Shown here in pieces: positions 11,061 through 23,545 of a stretch of DNA of 64,000 bases. The stretch's first letter is position 1, and each line of letters begins with the position of its first letter. Source of the DNA: Ananas comosus. Taxonomy: Eukaryota > Streptophyta > Magnoliopsida > Poales > Bromeliaceae. The stretch spans positions 6,250,516 through 6,314,515 of the forward strand of contig NC_033641.1 in assembly GCF_001540865.1 (NCBI RefSeq), in the 5' to 3' direction. A program made the position numbers and the translations under genes. The notes beneath the pieces were generated by a model that worked only from the letters and a program-made list of their open reading frames with translations, searched no databases and was not told the origin of the DNA.

Positions 11061-12618
11061 GAGAGGGTTACCCTTTTTTATTTTCAAGAAATGAATAAAT
11101 AAGTTTCGAGTATGGATCATCTATATAACTTTATGAATTTCGAGTTCAACATGCAACGTGGCATTAGGGCAGAGAAGGTGCAAGCGGGAGGGGTGGGATG
11201 GGGCAGTGCCAAGTGCATTTTTTTATTTTAATTTTTTTTCTCTCTCTCCACTGATTTAGATAGAGCCGGTGTGATTAGACAAATTTTTTAATCTAATCTA
11301 ACTCTTTTCTCTCTCATTATAAAAAATTAAAATATATAGTTTTTTACATATAGCTTTTTAAATAGTTTAGATTGTATGTATTAGATATAAATTTTGATTT
11401 TATAATATTATAAAATAAATACTTATTTTATAGTATGCATTATAGATTGTATGCATTATAGATTGTATGTATTATACTTATTTTAGATTGTATGCATTAT
11501 AGATTGTATGTATTAGATATAAAATAAATTTTCATTTAGATATAAATTATAAAATAAAAAATGAGAGAGAGATTGATAGAGTTTATGTTAATTACTTATT
11601 TTCATAAATTTAGTTACGAGAATTACATGAAATATAGTAATTAAATCTATGAAGATAAATGATGCATTCAAATTTTGCAGTCAAAGAATCATTGACCGAC
11701 TCAAATCTAATATATTGAAAGATTTGATAGTAAAAATAAAATTTTGAAAAGTTGAATAATTGATTCAAAATAGTCTATAGTTCAGAAAGTTCTATATATT
11801 TTTATTTTGATTCTAATATCAAATTTCAATATCATATTTATGGTCTGAAGAATGATCAATTTTACATTCAAAACCTTCTGAGATATCCAAAATATGATTG
11901 GTTGACTTTAAATTTGGCATTCTAAAACTTATTAAATAGTTTAACAAATTTTTTCTTCGAATGAAATTACTATTTGAATAAAATTGATCGATATCTGACA
12001 CCGTCTTCATCCAAAATAAAAATAAAATATAAAAAAAGTGAATTATGCTTTTGGTCCTCAACTATAAGGCGCGTGACGCTTAAATTTTTGAACTTTAATA
12101 TATGCTAAATGCCTGGTTCAAATTATGAGGCACGTAACACTTTAGTCCTTAAATTTTAATTAGTTATAATTTTTGGCTCAAATTATGAAGTATATAACAT
12201 TTTAGTACCTAACTTTTGCTGCTGCTATAAATATAATTTATTATTATCATTATGGTTTTTGTTTTTACTTTTTTTACCTTTCTTATATTTTTATTTTTAT
12301 ATTGTTACTGCAACATTAGGTACTTCTTCTTCAGTTTCTTCTATTTTTATTCTTTTTAATTCTTTAACTCTTCTTTTTTTTTGTGCTATTTTTCTAATTG
12401 TATATATTTATTTATTTCTACAAAATCTGCCGCACCGTGCGGTGCCTTCATTGGTCTTATATGGTGAGAGTGATCTAGAACCAAAGGTTATTATTTGTAA
12501 GACTTGGTGATTTTGGCGTCTTTTATGTAAAATTTCAATCCTTGAAAGATTTATCACTAGAACTTCACTAATTTGCAAAAATTCAGTACACTACATTAAT
12601 GGTTGGTTTCTAAAGTAT
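11061..12618. other. Gene-free AT-rich stretch
   Basis: No coding sequence is recognised. It contains short repeats of TATGCATTATAGATTG (11440-11520), and at about 12045-12225 three degenerate units of 60-75 bp built around 'caaattatgaggcacgtaac..tttagtcc', a motif common in plant MITE-like repeats. Confidence 0.5.
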
Positions 12619-12800
12619 CATTTGGTTCGGGAATAAGCACAAAATGGCTATTCCAGAAATAGGTATAAGTTGAGGTATAAAGGGGATTAGATCAATTTTG
12701 CGTTTGGAGTAAAATTGGGTTATTCTTGGGAATAAAAAAAAAATAACATTTACATAGGTAAGATGGAATAAGAATTAAAGTTGGTAGTTGTAAATAAAAA
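12619..12800. mobile_element. Fragment of the Tourist-like MITE family found at 20034-21478
   Basis: The run 'catttggttcggg..ataag', then 'attccag..ataggtata', then 'agatcaattttgcgtttgg' and 'aaaattgggtt' matches the first ~150 bp of the inner MITE in UFSP2 intron 2 in the same order. The right end is not recognisable. Confidence 0.6.
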
Positions 12801-13564
12801 ATAATGTGATATTATCCCTTTCTTTATATTAGATTTTGAATTTTTATATTTTATATTTATATTTTAGAATTTTAAATATAAACTTTTAAATTTAGAAGAT
12901 TAGTTGCTTTATGCTACCAGTTAAGTTTTTTCTTTTTTTAAAAAAATGAATGATACGGCAAGCATGCTACCATTCTTTAAAAATAAATAAATAAATAACA
13001 TTATTTTCTATCGACATAATTTTTTTTTGCAATTTTATTGACAAAAATTACTAACTGCACAAATTTAAAAATTGATGAGCGTCAACAGTAAAATCGTTAT
13101 GTAAAGTTTTTCAGGGATTAAATTTTCTTAGGTGAAAAATCAAATAAAGATAACGTAGCAATAATGCGAGCCCATGAAGCCCGTGGATAAGTACAGAAAC
13201 TATACGGTGTTATCTTCTTGCACCGAAAAGCCAATAAATATTGCGGGCCTTCTTGCACTAATAAAAGCGGGCCACCAGAATAGGCGACCAAATAAAGTCA
13301 CAATAAATGCAAAAGCTAACGCCGCGTGAGAGTTTTGAAGTCACAATAAATTCTATGCTTGATAGTCAACATATAAATTGTTAATGGAAGAGAAATAAAA
13401 AAAATAAATGTATTTAATATTCAATTCAATAGTTACATTTTTAGCAAAAGAGAAATAAAAATAAATATTTATATTTATATTTATACAATCTACTATCAAA
13501 ATATCCATTAAATTATATTTTATATAAATATTTGTATCGTACAATACAACTTAAATTTAGTATA

Positions 13565-13870
13565 ATATTTTATAAGATAAACTTCAAATTGCTACCCATG
13601 GTATAGCTCATTTTCACTTTGCGACTTTGTAGTTCCAAAAGATTACTTTGTTCTTATTTGATTTAGCTCATATTTATTTTGCCATCCCATAGTTTAAAAA
13701 AATTCACCTTCCCCTTATGATTTAGCTCATTTTTTATCTTGCTATTACGTGATTTTTTTAAAAAAATTTCACTTCATTACCCTATTTCATATAGTATATT
13801 TTTGGTAAAATAAAAATTAAACTATTTAGGGGCCAAAGTGAAATTTTTTCAACAACTAGGTGACAAACCG
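13565..13870. repeat. Degenerate tandem repeat, about 75 bp units
   Basis: Three imperfect units contain 'tatagctcatttt..tttgc', 'atttagctcatatttattttgcc' and 'atttagctcattttttatcttgc', followed by a partial complement. No coding sequence is visible. This resembles AT-rich satellite-like or MITE-derived intergenic repeat. Confidence 0.4.
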
Positions 13871-13936
13871 ACAATAATGACCCAGACCGCTCTGCTATTA
13901 GTAAGCCCCTAAAGTGCAGTGTATGTAGTTTACTTT

Positions 13937-14192
13937 GGACAAAAATTTTATGGGCATCGTGCCCAAACAATTTATTTGGGCACGATGCCCGGATGGGCGC
14001 CACGTGTGCAGCGGCGCCCATCTGCACCCTCCCTTTCCCCTCTCTTTCTTTCTCTTCCTAAAAATCGAGCCCACCATTTATTTATTTTTTTTTTTTTGAG
14101 GGTGCAGATGGGCGCCACTACACATGCGGCGCCCATCCGGGCATCGTGTCCAAACAAATTGTTTGGGCACGATACCCATAAAATTTTTGTCC
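13937..14192. mobile_element. Mutator-type foldback MITE
   Basis: A 256 bp near-palindrome. The left arm starts GGACAAAAATTTTATGGGC and the right arm is its reverse complement with few changes; both arms extend over about 100 bp to a T-rich centre. A perfect 9-bp duplication GTTTACTTT flanks it (13928-13936, 14193-14201), as expected for Mutator superfamily insertions. Each arm also holds an inner inverted pair (GGGCATCGTGCCC and GGGCACGATGCCC). The element ends 295 bp before the UFSP2 start codon, so it lies in the likely promoter. Short ORFs on both strands reflect the palindrome and are not genes. Confidence 0.88.
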
Positions 14193-14201
14193 GTTTACTT
14201 T

Positions 14202-14487
14202 ACGCCCTCTTCATTAAATAGTTATTATTATTATTTTTTTATTTTGCTAAAAGATATTTCAATTTTTATAAATTTTTAAAATAAAGGGTTTGGTATCTAT
14301 CCTCCGTTTCGAGGCTTTCCTTTCGGGGTTTACAAATAGAATTTTCCTCAAAATAGAACTCACCTAAAATTCTCCGTACTGTGCAAACCCAACCCGGACT
14401 GGGAAGCTGAGTAACTGCTCCGGGCTGCACAGCCGCGCAGAAGGAGAGAGGGCCCCTCCGTTGCAGAAGCGCGGCGGGCGGCGCGCG
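14202..14487 (+). promoter_or_regulatory. Proximal upstream region and 5' leader of UFSP2
   Basis: An AT-rich half (TTTTTATAAATTTT near 14265 could act as a TATA-like site) gives way to a GC-rich leader after about 14390. No ATG occurs between 14390 and the chosen start at 14488. The transcription start cannot be placed from sequence alone. Confidence 0.35.
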
Positions 14488-17400
14488 ATGGAGGCCGAGC
14501 AGCAGTGCGTTCGGGTGCTGTGCCCCAAGAAGACGCTCCTCCTGTCTTCCTCCTCCTCCTCCTCCTCCTCCTCCTCCGTCGGCCCGCGGCTGCTGCCGGG
14601 CGTCCGGTGGCTGATCGGATCCCCTCTCTTCCTTCCCCCTCTCACCATCGCTGCCTCCTTCCGCTGCCTCCACACCCGACTTTGCCCGCGAAGGAGGTCT
14701 CCCTTCCTCTCTTCAACCTACTTCTTTGTTCTGTTATCAGCAAATCTTCTATATTAAACAGAAACTAGCAACCCTATTTATTTAAGAATAATAGTCAAAA
14801 GAACAGAATGAACCTCCAAAATTGATTCATCCGTCTGAAGATTCTGTCAAAGTCGTTTCAAACTACTTTCACATTATTTTCAGTTTTCTCATTTTCTTTT
14901 TTCTTGTCAAAAATCAAAATAGGCCGAGTATGCCTCTGGTGCCTGCAAGAAGCACTTTAACGGTGCTGCTGGCTTTCTGTAGTTCGGTCTAAAATTATAA
15001 GCAAAATAATCTAGTTTAGTGGTGTCTTTGTAAAACAAGAAAAATTAGGGAAAAAAAAAAAACCCATCAAGTACAGTGTACAGTGTAGTATAGTATGATT
15101 AAGCCTTTTTCTTTAGTTTTCTTACTGCAGAGAACATAATAGTGCTTGATTACAAGAATGGTCATAGGAAAGTTTGCTGTTATGTTTGTGCGTAGATGAT
15201 ATTGAATGTTAGGTTTCTACCTTTACAAGGAGATAAGGAGGAAAAAGGAAAAAAAAAGAAAGGAAATTGTGCGACTCAGTTTGTCGGTAGGAATAGGTCG
15301 TGACTAATCATTCTGTAGGCCTTGGTTCTGGTCATTGTGAGAGACGTGGAAAATAAGGAAGAAACATCTTCTAGCTTAACATCAGGGAATCACCCAATGT
15401 TTATATTATCAAATGAAAAATAGAAAGTGACTTGAGACATCTCTAGTTTCCCATTAGGTCTTTCTTGTGCTTGTTTGTTCTTTTAAGCCGACTTGGACTA
15501 ACATCTCTGCGTGTTGAATAAATTTTTTTAAGCCAACTTGGACTAAAATCTCTTCGTAGGAAGTAATAAATCTCTCATGGGCAATTCTGGTTATGACTCG
15601 ATTGAGGTAATGAATTCAACCTGGACCTGCATATAACCAATTGACAGGAGTGCAGCGGTCGTGAGCGAGGGAGAAGAATTGAAGGAAAAAAAGAAAGAAA
15701 CATAAAGTAGGGAAAAATCTACTCGCCTGATTTCAGCATTCAGTAATGGCAATTAATGCTCCCGATGAATGGTCGGAATATCGCTATGAACTGTTCGTGG
15801 TGATTGCAGCCACCATTGAGCGATGAAGCGCCTGCAGATGCCTTCACATCGAGCAACTATAATTTTCTTTTTCTAATTGAAGGTTTGGAGAAGCCTTATA
15901 AGCAAACGAACCTATTATCCTAGCCAACAGGATCTGCTAACCCATTTTAAGGTCTGCTTATAGATTTAGCACGTAGTGGTTGACTTATTGCCGCTTTGAG
16001 GTTGCAGCAATGTTGGGCATGGTGCTGCCGCAGCCACCATTTAGAACATTGCTCATAACATGTAGTGGATTCTTGTACTGATGCTTTCATTAGGTAGACA
16101 ATCAACTTAGTGCTTGAGTGCTATTCTGTTCCCCTAAGCCATAGTCATGTGTTGCGAGGCTGCAATCACCTTGCCAGTTGTGGACCACCCTCCTCGCTTC
16201 TTTCTTATCTTCTCCTTCCTTTTCTACAATTGTGGCTAATTTAGCGATTGCTTTTTCCCCTCTAAATACACACTGCATAGTTGCAATCTTACAACTGCTA
16301 AAATTCAATCATGCGGTGGCTTAAGATGCTATGTATCTGGAACTAAATGAAACAAAAGAACCCTTTCTCGAAGGAAGAAGAATATGAAGGACAGTCAAAA
16401 GAGAAGAGATGAAATGAAAAGGACAATTTGCTGCTACAACTGACTATTGTTATTAGTGTGGTTGCTCTAGATGTTCCCAGAACTTTTCATCAGTCTCTTA
16501 TATGTTATCGTATGTTTTGACTTGCTGTCTTCAAATTGGAAAGGAAAAGGAAATGGAATTATTCAATATGCACAGATGTTAGTCCATGTTGGCGTAAAAG
16601 TACAAACAAGCACAAGGAAGACCTAATGGGAAACTAGTCGAGTCATCTTCTATTTTTTCTTTTGATAATATAAACCTAGGGTGATTCCCTGATGATAAGC
16701 TAGAAGACGTTTCTTCTTTTTTTATTTTTTCTTATTACGTCCTAAATTTTCCACACCTCTTGTAATGACCAAAACCAAGACCTACAGAATGGTTAATCTA
16801 CTTCTTTCATGAATGTTACCTCATACCTTATCTATCTATCTTGGCCTTTAGTATAAATCCCATACAGTTTTACTTGTTTTACTTTAATATACTTGTTTAA
16901 TATTAATCTCTGTAACTTGTTATTAGATATTCCATGTATCTATGTATGCTCTCCATACTTGTACCAACACCTTAGTCTCAATAGCTTCAAACCATTCTCC
17001 TTAGTATGCCTCCTTTGTTATTTTTAGCATTCAGCTTTCCATTTGTATGTGAAATAAGCTGTCAACTTCTGGTCTTCATTCTAACAAATTAGTAATTTGT
17101 GAAGAAAGGTATATAGGTGTATTTTCCTTCTTATACTAGTGTAGGCCCGCGCTTCGCGGCGGGAAATTTATGTAATTTATTTAAAATTTAAATTTCTAAC
17201 TCCCTTTTGTTTAAATCCTGAAATTTGAAATTTACAATTTGGAAATTTAAATTTTAGAAAATACATTTCATCTTAATTCAGTTTGTATATTTTGAATATA
17301 TGATTTTATATAGAGTTTTGTTGAATCCTAATTTTTCTAAATTCTAAAGCTTTATATGCATCGAATAACCGGCTTTACATTTTAAATAATAAAAACTTTT

Positions 17401-18055
17401 AAATTTAAATATTTAACTTTATATTTAGATAGAGAGAGAGAGAGAGTGAGAGAGAGGGGAAGGGTATAAAATTTAAAATCTAATATTTGAAACCTAAAAT
17501 TTTAAATTTTTTAATTGTAAAATTGTAAAATTTAGGGAAGCTTCTATCCCTATTTAATATATGTATAGATAATCTAAATTATTTTTAAAAAATTATATAG
17601 AAAATATTATATATTTTAAAATTTTTATAATAAGAGAAAATAATTAGATTTGATTATAAAGAAAATATGAAAAAGTAAGATAAAAAAAAATGATGGCAAG
17701 AACCTGCCACCGCCCCGCTCTTTTGCCCGCAGATTGCCGGCGCCCAGCCGTGCCGCGGCTGCGGCGACTCCCCGGGCCCCGATTATCCCGCGCTACCCCT
17801 CCTTCGCCTAGCGCCTCCGGCCCTCGGCCCGCGTCCGCGCCAACGCCGGAGCCCGCCCTCCGTGCCTGCGGCAGCGCCCTACTTGCGCCCTCGACTACGC
17901 CTCCGCCTTCTGTTGTCACGTGTGCAGAGAGAAGGGGGGCGCCCGGCGCCCGCAAGGAGGGAGCCAGGGGGGTGGGGAGAGGGAGATAGCCGGGGGAGGG
18001 GGGGTGAGAGAGAGAGAGCTGGGGGGAGGGAGAGAAAAAGGGGGGAGACAGAGGG

Positions 18056-18091
<36 letters not shown>

Positions 18092-18329
18092 GAGGAGAGA
18101 CGACAGACTCATGGATTGTCGGATGGAAAGGGGGGGTTGGGGCGGGGGCTGCCCTTCCCGTGAGCTGGCCCATGTGTGGCGCGACCGCATGCCTGTCGCC
18201 CGTGTGCGACAGCAGAAGAGAGAGGAGCTGGGGGGTGGGGGAGGGAGAGGGAGAGGGAGAGGAGGGAGGGGGGGGGGCCCTGCCATGTGTCAGGGCGACC
18301 CGCTTCAGCGCGCATGCAGGCCGGCGCGC

Positions 18330-18360
<31 letters not shown>

Positions 18361-21300
18361 GAGCGGGGGTGTAGGGGGAGAGAGAGAGAGAGCCGCCCCT
18401 CACGCGCGACCCGCGCCCAGCGCCCCTCGTGCACCCGCGCCTGCTAACCCCGCGTGCTCGCGAAGGGCTCGAAGGGGGGGGGGGGCGCTGAGAGGCCGAC
18501 GAGTGGCCACAGTATAACCCACCTTTTATTATATCTATAGATAAGGTAATTATATGGTTCTCACTCATCTTTATGTACTTTCCTCTATTGAAATAATTTG
18601 ATAGGAGTTGCTTGCCAGCATGTAGTATGCAACTTCTAATTTGCAGATCTCAAACTAGGCCAGCTAACTTAGTTCATATATCTGTAACTTAAATCAAGAC
18701 ATATTGTTGCTTGCCTTTTGCTCTTTATTCATATTATTTACAAATGATGCTGAATGGAGCTTTTCAACAAATAGAATATTGCTACCTGCATTCTAAATTT
18801 AGCGTTAAAAAACTCAACCCTTTTCATGTATCTTTGTGCTTATAACTAATTTTCTTTTTGAACTTCATTCTCATTTTCTGGTTAATAATTCTGTCAATGC
18901 ATGTTTTGATTTACTTATCTTTAATGATGTACTAATAATCACTTCTTTTCACATCTTCTTTGACAGATGATATTAGGACATTATTGTTGAAAGGATTTGA
19001 TATTATTGGAGCATTATTTGTTGGTGGTGAAAACTACGAGAAAAATGCCAGAAAAGCGATAGAGGCCTCTCGGAGATTAAGAAAGTCCATTTTCAATGAT
19101 GAAGGAGATTATAATATGATAGGAGCAGCTGCTGATACCATTACCGGTGACATTCGCTTTTTCGTCTCTGATTCCATACCGACAAAAATTGTGGAAGCAT
19201 CTAATGTTTTCTATGATGAAAATCCTGAAAGATATTTATGGGAGAACGGTTGCCTTCTCAGATGTGAGCTGGGGTTCAAGTTGCCTATATATCTTCCTCC
19301 AAACAAAACATCAGGTAGTTTCTATATGATACCTTGTTCCTTTTATATTGCTCCTTGTTCCTTTCCATGTTAGCAGCTTAAGGACTATGCTTGCTTTCAT
19401 TAAAGTGTAGAGACTAGACTGGAAACCATTTACTCGTAGAATGGTGTGAATTTCTTTTACCATCCCATGCTGTTATGACAAAATACAGAAATATATCTTA
19501 GTTTTGAACTTTGAAATGTAAAATTATAATGCAGATACAAATGGAAGATTTGTAGATAAGTAGCTGATCAACTTATCAGTTTTATGGAATGTGTGTAGAA
19601 TTTTTTTCCTTCAAAGGTAAATTATTGATAATAATGTAATAGCAGTTTTATAGTTCAAATTGTACCTCCACCATGGCTCTCATCGTGAGGAAAAGTTAAA
19701 AATTAAATCTTGTGGTCATCAAAAATAGCAATGGGATAGCCACTAATTATATAGAAATCCGTTTTACAATATGATTAGTGAAGGTTAGAATGTGTAATTT
19801 GGCGTGTCGCATTTTCCACTCCATGAACCAATTATTAATAACTTTTGTAATTTTTGTTTATGAAATCTTATTAATTGGCTCAAGTCACCTCACAAGTTCT
19901 CTATGAGACATTGAGGTTCATTGGTAGTGCAAAGAAAAGTGATGCACAAGCATGTAAGGAGACCTTGGTGAGCTTTGTAACACACAGTTTTTAGATGTTT
20001 TTTATGGTGCGTTTGGTTCATGCTATCTTTTTAGGCTGCGTTTGGTTCGGATATAAGTAAGAACTATTTATTCCAGGGATAGGTACAAATTAAGTATAAG
20101 CAGGAACTAGATCAATTTTGCGTTTGGATTAAAATTGGGTTGTTTCTAGGAATAAGATAAAGTGTTTGGATGGTTAGATTGGAACAAAGGGAATAAGAGT
20201 TATAAGTTTAAATTAAAATTATTTCATCTAATTAATTAACATCAAAATATTACTTAAAAATAATAACTTAATATTAATAATTATAAATAATAAACTATTT
20301 AAATAATACTAAATTGAATAAAAACTTATAAATAATTATAAATTATAAATTAATTAATTAATAAAAAATTAATTAGATAATAAATTATAAACAATAAATT
20401 ATTAATAATTATAAATTATAAATTAATTAATTAATAATAAGTAAATTAATTAATTAATAATAAATAATTATAAATAATAAGTTATTAACTAATAATAAAT
20501 TAATTAGATAGTATAGTATAAATAAATTAATAATAGTTATAAATAATAAATTATTAATAATTATAAATAATAAATAAATAAAATAAAATAAAATAAATAA
20601 TAAATTATAAAAAATTAATTAATAATACAATTATTAATAATTATTAATAATAATACATTAATTGATAATAAATTAAATAATTAATAGTAATAAATTATTA
20701 ATAATTATAAATAATAAATTATTAATAATTATAAATTACAAATTAATTAATTAATAATAAATAATTATGAATAATAAATTATTAGTTAATAATAAATTAT
20801 TAACAATAAATTAACTAGATAATATAGTATAAATAATAAATTAATAATAATTATAAATAATAAAATAATTGATTAATAATAAAAGTAAATAATTATAAAA
20901 TAATAAAATTTAAATAATAAATTATAAATAATATAGTATTATAAATTATAAATATTAAATCATTACTAATTATAAATTATAAATTAATTAATAAGTAATA
21001 AAATTAAAATTTAATTAATTATTACTAATTATAAATAATAATATATTAATTAATAATAAATTAAAAAATTAATATTAAATTAATAATANTAGTTAATAAT
21101 ATTTAATAAATAAATTAATAATTAATTAATTAGAAATTAAATAAAGTAATTATTAATAATTATAAATAATAATAATTTAATTACTAATAATAAATTAATA
21201 AATTATTTTATTATTTAATCAATAAATAATGATTTAAATATATTAATTAAATTAATTAATTATTTAATACCATAATTAAAATTATTTTTTGACTTTAATT

Positions 21301-23505
21301 AATGTTATTCTCACCTAGGAACAAGTTTCAGGAAAAAGGTGGAACAACAGTTCCAGCCTTATACCTACTTATTCCAGAAATCTGAGAACTACTGTTCTCG
21401 GGTACCAAATGCAGCATTTGGGAACAAAGGAGAGAACAAGGGCTTATTCCTCCCCTTGTTTTCGAACCAAATGCTACATTAAGATTCTCGGTAATCCAAT
21501 AGGAATAAAAAAAATGACGGTGTTTGGTTAAACGCACTAAGTAGTCTAGCTGGTAATGTTGGATTGACTTAGGAATGAGATTCATTCCAAAGTACTAATC
21601 TCATTTCCTTGAGAGAGGATGGATATCCTTATATTAATAAATTGGGTAATCATAATATGTCTAATATTTTTCTTTCTCGCCACCCACCGGCTAGTTGGTA
21701 TTGTTTTTCTTTACTCTCTAACCTCATATCTCTCTCTTAGCTTATCTTTCCCTCTCTAAACTTTTAACTCTTTTTCTCTCTAAGTTAAGCTCTCTCGACC
21801 CCTCTTTTTCTAAAACCTCAACTCTCTCACGCCCTCTAATCTCGACTCTATCTCTCTCCCTATTTTTTTAATTATGCTCTCTCTCCTCTCTCTCTAAAAT
21901 CTCAAATCTGTTGCTCCCTCTAACCCCAAATCTCTCTATTTAAGCTAACTCTTCCTCTCTTTTTGTCTCTTCACATCTCTAACTTAAGAAACTCTCTTTA
22001 TAATCTCAATTTTCTCTTCCTTTAACTGATCGTCCCTAGAGCAAGTGGCAAAGGGTTTGGTGGTTGGTACCCGAGACCCAAGTTCGAATCCTAGTTGATT
22101 CACATTTCTAGCTAAGTTTATTTCTAAATGAAATACACGAAGCGGGTAGCGTGCTACCTATCTCTCAAAAAAAAACTCTCTTCCTTTAACTTCAAATTTT
22201 TCTCTCTCTAAGCTAAGTTCTCTCAATTTACCTACAAATAAAATTTTCATTATTGTTGAAAAGAAAAGGTATATTTGTCGTTATTTTGTTTATTACTATT
22301 TGATCATTGATATCTATCCGATTTTTTCTAAAAAGATGTTGAAATTTTTGATAGCATTATTTGAAATTAATTAACAAAACAAATACATTAATTGTATATT
22401 TTTAGTAANTAAGTTCTCTCAATTTACCTACAAATAAAATTTTCATTATTGTTGAAAAGAAAAGGTATATTTGTCGTTATTTTGTTTATTACTATTTGAT
22501 CATTGATATCTATCCGATTTTTTCTAAAAAGATGTTGAAATTTTTGATAGCATTATTTGAAATTAATTAACAAAACAAATACATTAATTGTATATTTTTA
22601 GTAACTTTAAATAATATGACTAAATAATTTGACCATGCGAACCAAACATCAGAATGCCGCATTCTTAGTAATAGGATGAGTAGGAATAAAATCCTTGGGC
22701 ATCTTTTTATTCCTAGTAATCTTACATAGTGCGAACCAAACGCGCACTTACAGGCATCCTTATTGAATGAAGGAGGGCCGGCTTAATGTTTTTCCTATTT
22801 TTCTAAATTCACTCATAAATATCCTACACTGCTTTTTGTTTTTGGTTTAGAGTTTCAAACTCAATGCAAATGTTTATGAAAAATTGCTTTAATACAGAAA
22901 GTGTAACTTACACTTGATATCAACTTACATAATCGATGACATTAAGGGTGCGTTTGGTTTGTGATATCTTTCTAAGATTCTCGGTAATCGAACTGGAATA
23001 AAAATATATATGACAATGTTTGGCTAAGTGCACCACGTAATTAGATCAGTAATGTTGGGTTCATTTAGGAATGAGATCCATCCCAAAGTACTATTATTCC
23101 TTTAAGAGAGGGTGAGTATTCTTGTATTATGGATTAAGGTAATCATAGAATTCCTATGGCCCGCTCTTTTCTCTCTCCCCTACTTGTCGACCATTTATTG
23201 AGTTGTTTATCATCCACTGTTCTCCGTACTCTCTATTCTCATCTGTTTCTTTAAACCTCAACTCTCTCTTTCTCTCTCTACCTCCATCTCTCTATCTCTT
23301 TTACTAATCTCTCTATCTCACTTCTTGTTTCTCTAATTGTATTCTCTCTCACCTATGCTCTCTCTCTCCCCTTTTCTCTTATCCCAACTCTCTCTCTCTC
23401 TCTGCTGAATTTTCCCTCTCTCTTTATCTCTCTACATCTCTAACCAAAAAATTCTCTCTTTCCTCCCTCTCTCTAATCTGAACTCTCTTTCCCCCCTTTA
23501 ACCTC

Positions 23506-23545
<40 letters not shown>

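Larger units (their letters stand above)
20005..22747. mobile_element. Tourist-like MITE (outer) in UFSP2 intron 2, split by a second MITE
   Basis: Left end TGGTGCGTTTGGTTC, right end GCGAACCAAACGCGCAC, with TTA on both sides. The same family as 2518-3201 and 22946-23875 (shared 'aagattctcggtaat' near the left and 'gtaataggatgagtaggaat' near the right). It is interrupted at 20034-21478 by another MITE and holds a SINE (22028-22177) and an assembly duplication (22214-22604). Confidence 0.78.

Noticed and set aside
13782..14221. ORFs of 60-100 codons on both strands with similar peptides
   Set aside because: They mirror each other because the Mutator-type MITE is a palindrome.
17644..18568. 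Many overlapping 100-175 codon ORFs on both strands
   Set aside because: GC-rich and GA-repeat sequence inside a Helitron opens all frames; no domain, no consistent start, low complexity.
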